Below, piece by piece: positions 25,533 through 34,262 of a stretch of 43,134 nt of DNA. Each line of letters begins with the position of its first letter. Positions within the stretch are counted from its first letter, which is position 1. The notes below the pieces were generated by a model, which saw only the letters and a list, made by a program, of their open reading frames with translations, was not told the DNA's origin and searched no databases. The position numbers and the translations under genes were made by a program. The stretch is from Oscillospiraceae bacterium (GTDB lineage: Bacteria > Bacillota > Clostridia > Oscillospirales > Oscillospiraceae), in the NCBI GenBank assembly GCA_017541825.1, contig JAFXYJ010000063.1, positions 1 through 43,134 of the forward strand, given 5' to 3'.

Positions 25533-26924
25533 ATGCCCAGATTTTCCAGCCCCGAACAAAAACACAGCTTCATGCTCGAGACGCCCATCTCCCGGCTGGT
25601 GCCGAAGATGGCCATGCCCTCCATCGCGGGCATGATCGTCTCGAGTGCTTACAACCTGGCCGACACGCTGTTCGTCAGCCGCCTGGGCACCAGCGCCACC
25701 AGCGCCGTGGGCGTCAACGGGTCGATCGATCTGCTCATCATGATGGCGGGCTCTCTGCTGGCGGCCGGCGCCGCGAGCTTCACTTCCCGTCTGCTGGGCG
25801 CAAGAAGGGATCAGTACGCCCGCGAGGTGCTGTCCACCTGTTATTTCCTCGCGCTCGCGCTGGGTCTTTTCGTCCTGACCTTCGGCTTTCTGTTCCGGGA
25901 CAGGCTCCTTTACTTCCTCGGGGCCAACGACGAGATCCTCCCTTATTCCCAGCAGTACTGCCGGTACATCCTGCTCGCCGCGCCGTTTATGGCGACCAGC
26001 TTCGTTTTGAATCAGTGTCTGCGCTCCGAGGGCAGCGCCACCTACTCGATGATCGGCATGGTCTCCGGCGCGATCCTCAACATCGGTCTGGACCCGCTCT
26101 TCATCTTCTATTTCGGCTGGGGCGTCGCCGGCGCCTCCGCGGCCACGGCCATCTCCAAGCTGGTGTCCTGGATCATCCTGATGACCCCCTACTGGCGGAA
26201 GCGGACGCTGCTGACGATCCGGCTGAGCCAGTTCCGCATCCGCGCCGGGGACGTCAGGGAGGTCTGCGCCATGGGCAGCGCCAGCTTCTTCCGCAGCGGT
26301 CTGGGCACGCTGGCCGGCATCCTGCTCAACCGCATCGCCGTCACCTACGGCACCTCCGCTCTGGCGGCCATCAGTGTTTCCAACCGCATCACGATGTTCA
26401 TGACCAGCGCGTGTCTCGGCTTCGGCCAGGGCTTCCAGCCTGTCGCCGGCTTCTCCTGGGGCGCGCAGCGCTACGACCGTGTCCGCGAGGGCTTCCGTTT
26501 CTCCGCCTGGGCCGCGGTGATCGGCGTGAGCGTGATCGGCGGACTCGTGGCGCTGTTTGCCCGGCCGATCCTGCTGCTGTTCACCAGGAGCGACGAGCAG
26601 ATGCTGCGTCTGGGGATCTTCTCATTGCGGATGCAGTGTCTTGCCATGCCGTTCCACGCCTACGCCATCATCGTCAACATGCTGTGCGCGGGCATCGGTC
26701 GGGCGCTGCCGGCGCTGCTGCTGGGCACCGCCCGGCAGGGCGTCTGCTTCCTGCCGATCCTGCCGCTGATGATCCGCTTCTTCGGTGTATGGGGCGTGGC
26801 CTCGGTGCAGGGCGCGGCGGACATCCTGACGCTGGTGCTGGCCGTTCCCATCGCCGTACGGGTCATGCGGGACATAGAGAAACGCGAAAGAAAATCGGCC
26901 GCCGCGCTGCCGTCGGCGTTCTGA
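25533..26924 (+). CDS. MATE family efflux transporter
   Basis: A 463-residue membrane protein with about 12 hydrophobic segments in two six-helix halves, typical of MATE (NorM/DinF-like) cation-coupled exporters. The start has the family pattern TPISRLVPKMAMPSIAGMIV followed by NLADTLFVSRLG. The second half has the matching FRSGLGTLAGILLN and GFGQGFQPVAGFSWGA, which is the MATE signature for the second repeat. The ATG at 25533 is chosen because a longer in-frame upstream segment is compositionally a shadow of the kinase gene. The ribosome binding site (GAAAGGG) is somewhat distant. Likely exported compounds are cationic drugs or metabolites; not identifiable. Confidence 0.92.
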   Translation: MPRFSSPEQKHSFMLETPISRLVPKMAMPSIAGMIVSSAYNLADTLFVSRLGTSATSAVGVNGSIDLLIMMAGSLLAAGAASFTSRLLGARRDQYAREVLSTCYFLALALGLFVLTFGFLFRDRLLYFLGANDEILPYSQQYCRYILLAAPFMATSFVLNQCLRSEGSATYSMIGMVSGAILNIGLDPLFIFYFGWGVAGASAATAISKLVSWIILMTPYWRKRTLLTIRLSQFRIRAGDVREVCAMGSASFFRSGLGTLAGILLNRIAVTYGTSALAAISVSNRITMFMTSACLGFGQGFQPVAGFSWGAQRYDRVREGFRFSAWAAVIGVSVIGGLVALFARPILLLFTRSDEQMLRLGIFSLRMQCLAMPFHAYAIIVNMLCAGIGRALPALLLGTARQGVCFLPILPLMIRFFGVWGVASVQGAADILTLVLAVPIAVRVMRDIEKRERKSAAALPSAF

Positions 26925-27015
26925 GCTCCGGCCTGGAACCACCGACGAAATGTACAATAAAACCGTCGTGTTTCCGCGGATTTTTCGAATTTACCGAAAA
27001 AACGCGATTTAGCTA

Positions 27016-27044
27016 TTGACAGTGTGAAAGTACAATGGTACTAT
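27016..27044 (+). promoter_or_regulatory. Promoter of the lysine-riboswitch ABC operon
   Basis: A perfect TTGACA (27016-27021), 17 bp, then TACTAT (27039-27044). The predicted start near 27051 leads directly into the riboswitch. Confidence 0.8.
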
Positions 27045-27059
27045 TCTGAAAAATTGAAT

Positions 27060-27230
27060 CGCTTAGATAGAGGCGCGGAGTCCATCAGTACAGCGCGGCA
27101 GGGTCAGGCAGCCGCCGTGCGGGAAAGGGGACGCCGCCGAAGAGCCGGGAGAATGCCTGTTGTTCCGGTTCTGGGCCGCCCGAGAATATCCGGCGGACTG
27201 TCACAATACTTTGTGGAGCGCTATCGATGA
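27060..27230 (+). ncRNA. Lysine riboswitch (L-box)
   Basis: The leader shows the conserved L-box blocks in order: AGATAGAGGCGCGGA with a downstream AGTA, then GGGAAAGGGGACGCCGCCGAAG split across positions 27121-27142. The final strand GGACTGTCACA...TGTGGAGCGCTATC runs from about 27195 to 27225. GATAG at 27066-27070 can pair with CTATC at 27221-27225 to close the P1 helix. An intrinsic terminator follows 40 nt later, which fits the usual mechanism of lysine-induced transcription termination. The downstream genes encode an amino-acid ABC importer, so this element identifies lysine as its likely substrate. Confidence 0.94.
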
Positions 27231-27270
27231 GAGTTGGAAAGGGCAAACCGCCCCTGTCCGGATCTGTCAT

Positions 27271-27299
27271 GAACCGCCTGCAAAGCGGTTCATTTTTTA
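27271..27299 (+). terminator. Riboswitch-controlled intrinsic terminator
   Basis: A 7-bp stem GAACCGC / GCGGTTC (27271-27277 and 27285-27291) is followed by ATTTTTT. It lies between the lysine aptamer and the first structural gene, the expected place for the regulated terminator. Confidence 0.9.
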
Positions 27300-27360
27300 A
27301 CTCCGCCCTCCGGCGGGCGAAAGCCGGATGAGTCTTCGGGACTCGGAAAGGATCAAAGAA

Positions 27361-28233
27361 ATGAAAAGGTTTACAGCGATCGTTCTGGCCGCGCTGATGG
27401 TGTTCGCACTGTCGGCCTGCGGCGGCAGCGCCTCTCCCGCCTCCGACGAGACCGCCGCGGTCCCCAGCGGCGTGGAGGACGGCGTCCTCACCGTCTCCAT
27501 GGAGTGTGCCTACGCCCCCTACAACTGGGCGCAGTCCGACGACTCCAACGGCGCGGTGCCCATCGCCAACGCGCCCGGCACCTATGCCAACGGCTATGAC
27601 GTCATGACCGCCAAGAAGATCTGCGAGGCCAACGGCTGGAAGCTGGAGGTCATCCAGGCGGACTGGGATTCCCTGATCCCCGGCGTACAGTCGGGCACCT
27701 ATGACGCGGTCATCGCCGGTCAGTCCATGACCGCCGAGCGCGCCGAGCAGGTGGATTTCGCCGGTCCCTATCTCTACGCGAGCATCGTGTGCCTGACCAA
27801 GGCCGACAGCCCTCTGGCCTCCGCCAGGGGCCTCTCCGATCTGGCAGGCGCGAGCTGCACCTCTCAGCTGGCCACGATCTGGTATGACACCTGCCTGCCC
27901 CAGATCAAGGGTGCCGACATCCGCACCGCCACCGAGACCGTCGGCGCCATGCTCACGGCGCTGGAGACCAACACCGTCGATTTCGTGTGCACCGACATGC
28001 CCACCGCTCAGGGCGCCGTGGCTGTCTACCCCGATATGACGGTCCTCGACTTCACCGGCTCCGACGATGACTTTGAAGTCAGCGACGAAGAGGTCAACAT
28101 CGGCGTGTCCGTCATGAAGGGCAACACCGTCCTGCTCGACGCCATCAACGCCGTGCTCTCGCCCATGACCGCGGACGACTTCAATGCGCAGATGGAGTAC
28201 GCTGTCTCCATCCAGCCCATCAGCGAGGGCTGA
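27361..28233 (+). CDS. Lysine-type amino acid ABC transporter, substrate-binding lipoprotein
   Basis: A 290-residue extracellular solute-binding protein of family 3 (polar amino acids). The signal peptide ends in ALSAC, with lipid attachment at C20, followed by a short Ser/Ala linker. Typical family blocks are TVSMECAYAPYNW, NGYDVMTAKKI, DSLIPGVQSGTYDAVIAG and MTAERAEQVDFAGPY. The lysine riboswitch in the leader points to lysine, or related basic amino acids, as ligand. The start at 27361 has AAAGGA about 10 nt upstream; a frame extension begins before the signal peptide and is unlikely. A stable hairpin follows the stop before the permease gene. Confidence 0.93.
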   Translation: MKRFTAIVLAALMVFALSACGGSASPASDETAAVPSGVEDGVLTVSMECAYAPYNWAQSDDSNGAVPIANAPGTYANGYDVMTAKKICEANGWKLEVIQADWDSLIPGVQSGTYDAVIAGQSMTAERAEQVDFAGPYLYASIVCLTKADSPLASARGLSDLAGASCTSQLATIWYDTCLPQIKGADIRTATETVGAMLTALETNTVDFVCTDMPTAQGAVAVYPDMTVLDFTGSDDDFEVSDEEVNIGVSVMKGNTVLLDAINAVLSPMTADDFNAQMEYAVSIQPISEG

Positions 28234-28265
28234 TCTCTCCGGACACAGGACCATTCATACAGTAT

Positions 28266-28308
28266 CCCCGAAAGGCGGGAGGCGCTTTCTCCCGCCTTTC
28301 GGGGCTTT
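28266..28308 (+). terminator. Intercistronic hairpin between binding protein and permease genes
   Basis: A 16-bp perfect stem (arms 28266-28281 and 28289-28304, outer CCCCGAAAGGCGGGA) with a 7-nt loop. The following CTTTCAT is T-poor, so it more likely stabilises the upstream mRNA or terminates partially. That would give more binding protein than permease, a common ABC operon arrangement. Confidence 0.65.
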
Positions 28309-28322
28309 CATCGGGAGCGGAT

Positions 28323-29267
28323 ATGAATAAATTTGCACAGCTCGGCGCGGATATCGCCAAGCTCTGGGGAAAATACGGCGGGGCCTATGTCAGCGGCATG
28401 CGCAACACACTGGTCCTCGCGCTCATCGGCACCCTGATCGGGTGCCTGATCGGCTTTATCTGCGGCATTCTCAACACGATCCCCTACACGAAAAACGACC
28501 ACCCCGTCAAGATATTCGTCCTCCGGCTCGTCCGGGTGATCATCCGCATCTATGTGGAGGTCTTCCGCGGCACGCCCATGGTACTGCAGGCCGTGTTCCT
28601 GTACTACGGGCTGCCCTACTTCACCGACAACGCGGTACGCTTCACCTCCATCTGGCTGGCGGCGATCCTGGTGGTGTCCATCAACACCGGCGCCTACATG
28701 GCCGAGAGCGTCCGCGGCGGCATTATCTCCGTGGACCCGGGCCAGACCGAGGGCGCCATGGCCATCGGCATGACCCACGTGCAGACCATGGTCAATGTGA
28801 TCCTCCCCCAGGCGCTGCGCAACATCATGCCCCAGATCGGCAACAACTTCATCATCAACGTCAAGGACACCTCCGTCATGTTCATCATCGGCTTTCCGGA
28901 GTTCTTCTCGGCGCACCGGGCCTCCGTGGGCGCGAGCTACCTCTATTTCCCTTCCGCCACGGTGGAGATGGTCGGGTATCTGACGATGACGCTGCTGGCC
29001 TCGTTCCTGCTGCGCTGGATGGAGAAGAAGATGGACGGATCGAGCAGCTATGAGCTGGTGCAGACCGATCAGCTCGTCATGACCGCGGGCACCTACAGCT
29101 ATCCGGACAACCGCACGCCCTTTGACGAGCGCAACCCCGAGGCCGTCAAGAGCATGCTGCGCGAGGAGCTCCGCCGGCAGGCCGAGCAGGACGAAGCCCT
29201 CCGCCAGGGCGCGGTGGTCGAGCTGCGGCGCGGCGGCCAGGCCGGGGACCGGAAAGGAGAGCGGTGA
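28323..29267 (+). CDS. Amino acid ABC transporter permease (lysine importer)
   Basis: A 314-residue permease of the polar amino acid (HisMQ/GlnP) family. The N-terminal [16 protein letters not shown] and [19 protein letters not shown] blocks are typical. The EAA coupling segment [20 protein letters not shown] is followed by a [15 protein letters not shown] block, about five helices in all. After the last helix (near residue 238) there is a hydrophilic tail of about 75 residues, rich in Glu, Arg and Gln and absent from most permeases of this type. The start follows GGGAGCGGAT. The ATPase gene begins one nucleotide after the stop. Confidence 0.92.
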   Translation: MNKFAQLGADIAKLWGKYGGAYVSGMRNTLVLALIGTLIGCLIGFICGILNTIPYTKNDHPVKIFVLRLVRVIIRIYVEVFRGTPMVLQAVFLYYGLPYFTDNAVRFTSIWLAAILVVSINTGAYMAESVRGGIISVDPGQTEGAMAIGMTHVQTMVNVILPQALRNIMPQIGNNFIINVKDTSVMFIIGFPEFFSAHRASVGASYLYFPSATVEMVGYLTMTLLASFLLRWMEKKMDGSSSYELVQTDQLVMTAGTYSYPDNRTPFDERNPEAVKSMLREELRRQAEQDEALRQGAVVELRRGGQAGDRKGER

Positions 29268-29268
29268 A

Positions 29269-30006
29269 ATGGGCGAGCTGATACTCCAGGTCAATCACCT
29301 GTCCAAAAAATTCGGCGTCAACGAGGTGCTGCGCGACATTGACTTCACCGTGCAGAAGGGCGACGTCATCAGTATCATCGGCGCCTCCGGCTCCGGCAAG
29401 TCCACGCTTCTGCGGTGCATCAATCTGCTGGAGTCCGCCACCTCCGGCGAGATCCTCTACCACGGCGCCAACGTGCTCCGGCGCGGCGTGAGTCCCGCGG
29501 AGTACCGTGCGAAGGTAGGCATGGTGTTCCAGTCCTTCAACCTGTTCAACAACATGTCCGTGCTGGAAAACTGCGTCGTCGGGCAGGTCAAGGTGCTCCG
29601 CCGCGACCGGGAAACAGCCCGCGCCCACGCCATGGAATACCTGGAGCGCGTCGGCATGGCCCCCTTCATCAACGCCCGCCCGCGGCAGATCTCCGGCGGC
29701 CAGAAGCAGCGTGTGGCCATCGCCCGCGCCATGGCCATGGATCCGGAGGTCCTGCTCTTCGACGAGCCCACCTCTGCCCTCGATCCGGAGATGGTCGGCG
29801 AGGTGCTCACCGTCATGCGGGATCTGGCCCGCAGCGGCATGACCATGCTGGTGGTCACCCACGAGATGGCCTTCGCCCGCGACGTCAGCAGCCGCGTGGT
29901 GTATATGAACGGCGGCGTCATCTGCGAGCAGGGCACGCCCGAGGAGGTCTTCGCAAACCCGCAGCGGCAGGAGACCAGAGACTTTCTCGCCCGCTTCCGG
30001 GGCTGA
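29269..30006 (+). CDS. Amino acid ABC transporter ATP-binding protein (lysine importer)
   Basis: A 245-residue ATPase of the polar amino acid ABC family. Walker A is GASGSGKST (38-46), the Q-loop lies in [11 protein letters not shown], the signature is ISGGQKQR, and Walker B is [13 protein letters not shown]. The switch His is in VVTHEM. It powers import by the preceding permease and binding protein. AAGGAG precedes the ATG, which is one base after the permease stop. A bidirectional terminator follows. Confidence 0.95.
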   Translation: MGELILQVNHLSKKFGVNEVLRDIDFTVQKGDVISIIGASGSGKSTLLRCINLLESATSGEILYHGANVLRRGVSPAEYRAKVGMVFQSFNLFNNMSVLENCVVGQVKVLRRDRETARAHAMEYLERVGMAPFINARPRQISGGQKQRVAIARAMAMDPEVLLFDEPTSALDPEMVGEVLTVMRDLARSGMTMLVVTHEMAFARDVSSRVVYMNGGVICEQGTPEEVFANPQRQETRDFLARFRG

Positions 30007-30013
30007 AGCATAC

Positions 30014-30049
30014 AAAAAAGCGGTGAGCGAATCGGCTCACCGCTTTTTT
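30014..30049. terminator. Bidirectional terminator between ABC operon and uvrA-like gene
   Basis: A 15-bp perfect stem (AAAAAAGCGGTGAGC, loop GAATCG, complement to 30049) has A- and T-runs at both ends. It is located between convergent stop codons. Confidence 0.92.
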
Positions 30050-30056
30050 TGCTTTT

Positions 30057-32564
30057 TTACAGCACGTCCTTGAGATATTTCCCCGTCCGGCTCTCCGGGC
30101 AGGCGGCGATCTCCTCGGGCGTGCCGGCGGCGACGATCGTCCCGCCGCGCGCTCCGCCGCCGGGGCCCATGTCGATCACGTAGTCGGCGTTTTTTATCAC
30201 GTCCAGATCGTGCTCGATCACGATGACCGTCGCGCCGTTGTCGATCAGGCTGCGGAACACCTGCAGGAGCGTCTGCACATCCAGCGGGTGCAGGCCGATG
30301 GTGGGCTCGTCGAAGACGAAGACCGTGTCCGACTGGCCGCGGCCCATCTCGCTGGCCAGCTTGAGCCGCTGCGCCTCCCCGCCGGAGAGGCTGGGCGTCT
30401 GCTCCCCCAGGGTCAGATACCCAAGGCCCAGTTCGCTGAGCACCCGCAGCCGGCGCTCCACCAGGGGCAGATCGGCGCATTCGGCCAGGGCCTCGTCCAC
30501 GCTCAGCGCCATCAGCTCGGGCAGCGCCAGCGCACTGCGGCCGTGCTTCGGCGTCCGGCGGATGAAGTACGCCTCCCTGGCGTAGCGGGAGCCGCGGCAG
30601 TCCGGACAGGGGATGTCCACGTCCGGCAGGAACTGCACGTCCAGGCTGATGGAGCCGGTGCCGTCGCAGGTGGGGCAGCGCAGCGCGCCGGTGTTGTAGG
30701 AGAAGTCCCCCGCCCTGCGGCCGCGCTCCCGGGCGTCGGCGGTTCTGGCGTAGACCTTGCGCAGCTCGTCGTGCACGTCGGCGTAGGTGGCCACGGTGGA
30801 GCGCACGTTGATGCCGATGGGCGTGGCGTCGATGAGCTTCACCTGCGCGATCCCCTCCGCCGAGACGGATCGGACGTGGTCGGGAAGCTTTGCGCCCCGG
30901 ATGGACGCCTCCAGCGCGGGGATCAGGCTCTCGAGCACCATGGTGGTCTTGCCCGAGCCGGAGACCCCGGTCACGGCGATCAGCCGGCCCATGGGGAGCT
31001 CCGCCTCCAGGGGCAGCACGGTGTGGATCTGCGAGGTGGACAGGCGGATCGTCCCCCGGGCGAAGAGCTCCTCCGGCGGGATCGGCCGCCGGGCGCGGAT
31101 CTTTGCGCGGCCCGAGAGGAAGCCGCCGATACGGGAGGCCGGGTCGTCGGCAATCTCCTCCACGCTGCCCCGGGCGATCACGGTCCCGCCGAGCGCGCCG
31201 GCCTCCGGCCCGAGCTCAATGAGCCAGTCGGCCCGGGCGAGCACGTTGGTGTCGTGATCCACGAGCACCACCGAGTTGCCGTCCGCGAGCAGGTCGCGCA
31301 TGACGCCACACAGCCCCTCCAGATTGGCCGGATGCAGGCCGATGGACGGCTCGTCGAGCACATAGAGCACGCCCGTGGTGCGGTTGCGCACCGCCCGGGC
31401 CAGCTGCATGCGCTGCCGCTCCCCGGTGGAGAGCGTGGAGGCCGCCCGGTCCAGGGTCAGATAGTCCAGCCCCAGCTCCACCAGGCGGACCGCCGCGTCC
31501 TGGAAGGATTCGCAGATGCGCTCGGCCATGGGACGCATCTCCTCCGGCAGCGAGGCGGGGACGCCCCTGACCCACTCCGTCAGCTCCGAGAGCGTCATGG
31601 TGCAGGCCTCGGCCAGGGAGATGCCGCGCAGCCGGGGTGCTCTGGCGGCGTCCGACAGCCGCGTGCCGCCGCACTCGGGGCACACGCTCTGCCGGAGAAA
31701 TTTCTCCACCCGCTTCATGCCCTTCTCGTCCTTGACCCGCGAGAGGGCGTTCTCGACGGTGTAGGTGGCGTTGAAATAGGTGAAGTCCATGTCCCCCGCC
31801 GCGCCGCTGGTCTTGTTCTGGTAGATGATGTTTTTCTTGACGGCAGGGCCGTGGAAGACGATGTCCCGCTCATGCTCGGTCAGTTCCCGGAAGGGCACGT
31901 CCGTGCGCACGCCCATCTCCCGGGCGATGTCCTTCATCAGCGACCACATCAGCGTCTGCCACGGGGCCACCGCGCCCTCGTCGATGGTCAGCGATTCGTC
32001 CGGCACCAGCGTGGATTCGTCCACGGTGCGGACGATGCCGGTGCCGTCGCAGCGTCTGCACGCGCCCTGGCTGTTGAAGGCCAGCTCCTCCGCGCCGGGG
32101 CCGTAGAAGCTCACGCCGCACTCCGGGCAGACCAGCGCCCGCTCCGCCGCCACGTTCATCGACGGCGGCACATAGTGCCCGTTGGGGCAGCGGTGGCTGG
32201 CCAGGCGGGAGTACATCAGCCGCAGGCTGTTCAACAGCTCGGTCCCCGTGCCGAAGGTGCTGCGGATGCCCGGGACGCCGGGGCGCTGGTGCAGCGCCAG
32301 GGCGGCGGGCACGTAGAGCACCTCGTCCACCTCCGCGCGCGCTGCCTGGGTCATGCGCCGGCGCGTATAGGTGGACAGGGATTCCAGATACCGCCGGGAC
32401 CCCTCCGCGTAGAGGATCCCCAGCGCCAGGGAGGATTTGCCCGAACCGGACACCCCCGCGATCCCCACGAGCCTGTGGAGCGGGATGTCCACGTCGATGT
32501 TTTTCAGATTGTGTACCCGTGCGCCGCGCACCCGGATCTGCGCGGGCTGATTGTCTTTGTTCAT
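30057..32564 (-). CDS. UvrA-like tandem ABC ATPase (short UvrA2-type)
   Basis: An 835-residue UvrA-family protein, about 100 residues shorter than canonical UvrA. Both ABC units are present. The first has GVSGSGKSSLALGIL, signature STLSTGERQRMQLA (Thr where SGG is usual) and LDEPSIGLHP. The second has GVSGSGKTT, SLSGGEAQRLKLA and DEPTIGLHP. The second zinc module CPTCDGTG...CPDCRGSRY is intact. The ~110-residue UvrB-interaction domain after RSTFGTGTELLNSLRLMYSR is missing, and CPNG/CPECG follow at once. Such UvrA2 proteins bind damaged DNA or confer resistance to DNA-binding compounds, and cannot be assumed to serve in standard excision repair. The start at 32564 (MNKDNQPAQIRV) is the one where UvrA homology begins; a longer frame is possible but lacks support. 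Confidence 0.9.
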   Translation of the reverse strand: MNKDNQPAQIRVRGARVHNLKNIDVDIPLHRLVGIAGVSGSGKSSLALGILYAEGSRRYLESLSTYTRRRMTQAARAEVDEVLYVPAALALHQRPGVPGIRSTFGTGTELLNSLRLMYSRLASHRCPNGHYVPPSMNVAAERALVCPECGVSFYGPGAEELAFNSQGACRRCDGTGIVRTVDESTLVPDESLTIDEGAVAPWQTLMWSLMKDIAREMGVRTDVPFRELTEHERDIVFHGPAVKKNIIYQNKTSGAAGDMDFTYFNATYTVENALSRVKDEKGMKRVEKFLRQSVCPECGGTRLSDAARAPRLRGISLAEACTMTLSELTEWVRGVPASLPEEMRPMAERICESFQDAAVRLVELGLDYLTLDRAASTLSTGERQRMQLARAVRNRTTGVLYVLDEPSIGLHPANLEGLCGVMRDLLADGNSVVLVDHDTNVLARADWLIELGPEAGALGGTVIARGSVEEIADDPASRIGGFLSGRAKIRARRPIPPEELFARGTIRLSTSQIHTVLPLEAELPMGRLIAVTGVSGSGKTTMVLESLIPALEASIRGAKLPDHVRSVSAEGIAQVKLIDATPIGINVRSTVATYADVHDELRKVYARTADARERGRRAGDFSYNTGALRCPTCDGTGSISLDVQFLPDVDIPCPDCRGSRYAREAYFIRRTPKHGRSALALPELMALSVDEALAECADLPLVERRLRVLSELGLGYLTLGEQTPSLSGGEAQRLKLASEMGRGQSDTVFVFDEPTIGLHPLDVQTLLQVFRSLIDNGATVIVIEHDLDVIKNADYVIDMGPGGGARGGTIVAAGTPEEIAACPESRTGKYLKDVL

Positions 32565-32670
32565 ACTGCAGCTCCGTTCCGTCCGGCGGCTGGGGCGCCG
32601 AACGGTCCTATTATACACATCGCGCGGCGGGAACGCAATCGGCTGCGCGGGCGCGGAGCTCACAGGACGA

Positions 32671-32709
32671 GAAAAGACCGGGAGGCACGCAACCGCGCCT
32701 CCCGGTCTT
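32671..32709 (-). terminator. Intrinsic terminator of the YtrA-type operon
   Basis: A perfect 13-bp stem (AAGACCGGGAGGC, arms 32674-32686 and 32697-32709) is followed on the minus strand by TTCTC after the stem's own TT. It lies 11 bp after the permease stop codon. Confidence 0.8.
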
Positions 32710-32719
32710 ATTTGATCGC

Positions 32720-33541
32720 TTATTCCAGATTGAGCTTGCGCCTGAGGATGTAGTTGCTGATGCAGAAGAACACGGCGGCGATGATCGCCGAGACCAGGAT
32801 GCCCGCGCCGATCAGCCCGGCGATGGGACCAAAGCCGGCAAAATGCATGCCCATCTCGTCAAAGGTGATGAACCACTCCTCGGGGAACCTTTCGATCATC
32901 GGCACGCACAGCGTGATCAGGTGCGACATCGCGATGCTGATGAGCACGTAGGCCACGATCGACAGGGCGACCCGGTGCTCCCGGGCCAGGTGTCCCAGGC
33001 AGATGGCCAGATAGATGTGCAGGGTCTGCAGGACTGCCTCGACCAGCGTGAACAGCAGGTACTCCAGGAGGATGAGCCAGACCTTGCCGTTCATGTAGGA
33101 GAGGACCTCGGGCAGATGGCGCCCGATCTCGCCGAGGATCTCGGGCTTGTATACCGTCACCAGCAGCAGTCCGCTGGCGACGGCCACCACGGCGGTAATG
33201 GTCTCCAGCAGCAGCGCCACGATGGCCTTGGAGGTGATGTGCTCCCCGGTGGTCACCGGCAGCGTTAGCATCAGATAGCCTTCGTCGCCCAGCAGGCCCT
33301 TATAGAACCGCTGGCAGATGAACACCAGCGACATGATCGCCACGGCCGTCCACAGTACGATCAGCAGGATCAGCGGCACGACGCCCGCGAAGAACTGCAG
33401 CCAGCCGGTGATATGGTCGTTGTCCAGCACGTGTCCGATGGTGAAGCCGTTGATCACGGCCAGCGCCGCCATCCCCAGCCACAGCGGGCCGAACTTGCGG
33501 ATGCAGGACCGAAAATCATATTTGATCAGTTTTCCGAGCAT
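32720..33541 (-). CDS. ABC-2 type exporter membrane subunit
   Basis: A 273-residue membrane protein with six predicted helices, starting with the cytoplasmic segment MLGKLIKYDFRSCIRKFGPL that is typical of Clostridia ABC-2-type permeases. The stretch GLLGDEGYLMLTLPVTTGEHITSKAI after the second helix is also typical: the lantibiotic/YtrC-style permeases carry LxLPV and a Lys at this point. It lies 13 nt after the ATPase gene and forms the exporter with it. Substrate unknown, but operons of this plan respond to cell-wall-active compounds. Confidence 0.87.
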   Translation of the reverse strand: MLGKLIKYDFRSCIRKFGPLWLGMAALAVINGFTIGHVLDNDHITGWLQFFAGVVPLILLIVLWTAVAIMSLVFICQRFYKGLLGDEGYLMLTLPVTTGEHITSKAIVALLLETITAVVAVASGLLLVTVYKPEILGEIGRHLPEVLSYMNGKVWLILLEYLLFTLVEAVLQTLHIYLAICLGHLAREHRVALSIVAYVLISIAMSHLITLCVPMIERFPEEWFITFDEMGMHFAGFGPIAGLIGAGILVSAIIAAVFFCISNYILRRKLNLE

Positions 33542-33554
33542 TTCCTTTCCCTCC

Positions 33555-34262
33555 TTAATACAGCTGCGCGCGGAACATCTCGCGGAAGAGCGCGTCCACG
33601 CTCTCGCCGGTCCGCTCGCGGATGCTGTCCACCGCCTCGTGCAGCACGACCCTGCCCTGCTGCAGGAACACCGCCTCGTCGAGCACCTGCTCGACGTCGG
33701 AGATCAGGTGCGTGGAGATCAGCACCGTGCCGTCCTCGTTGTAGTTCGTCAGGATCGTCTGCATAATGAACTCCCGGGCCGCGGGATCCACGCCCGCGAT
33801 GGGCTCGTCAAGCAGATAGAGCTTCGCGGCGCGGCTCATCACCAGCATCAGCTGCATTTTCTCCCGGGTGCCCTTGGAGAGCGTCTTGATCGCGCTGTCG
33901 GCCTCGAGCCCCAGCGCGCGGCACATGTCCTCGGCCTTGTCGCGGTCAAAGTCGGCGTAGAAATCGTAGAACATCTCGATCATGTCGCCCACGCGCATCC
34001 ACTCCGGGAAATAGCCCCGGTCGGGCAGATAGCTGATCATGCCCTTGCTCGCCACGCCCGGCGCGCTTCCCATGATGCGGATCTCCCCCGCCGTGGGCTG
34101 CAGCAGTCCGTTCATGATCTTGATCAGCGTGGTCTTTCCCGAGCCGTTGGGGCCCAGCAGACCGACGATCTTGCCGGAGGTCAGCGTCAGATCCACGCCG
34201 TCAAGGGCTTTGGTCTGACCGAAATACCGGGTCAGCCCGGTGCAGGTCAACAGTTCATTCAT
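33555..34262 (-). CDS. ABC exporter ATP-binding protein (YtrB-like)
   Basis: A 235-residue ATPase. Walker A is GPNGSGKTT (37-45), Walker B is LYLLDEPIAGVDP, and the switch His is in LISTHLISDVE. The ABC signature is degenerate (LSKGTREKMQL rather than LSGGQ), as in several ABC-2-type exporters of this class. The AARE segment after Walker B is usual for YtrB/BcrA-like ATPases. It overlaps the GntR gene by 8 nt, so the two are translationally coupled, and precedes the permease. Confidence 0.93.
   Translation of the reverse strand: MNELLTCTGLTRYFGQTKALDGVDLTLTSGKIVGLLGPNGSGKTTLIKIMNGLLQPTAGEIRIMGSAPGVASKGMISYLPDRGYFPEWMRVGDMIEMFYDFYADFDRDKAEDMCRALGLEADSAIKTLSKGTREKMQLMLVMSRAAKLYLLDEPIAGVDPAAREFIMQTILTNYNEDGTVLISTHLISDVEQVLDEAVFLQQGRVVLHEAVDSIRERTGESVDALFREMFRAQLY

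Noticed and set aside
30210-32753. Open frame of about 850 codons antisense to the uvrA-like gene
   Set aside because: Same GC-driven shadow effect; composition is implausible for a protein and the sense strand has clear ATPase motifs.
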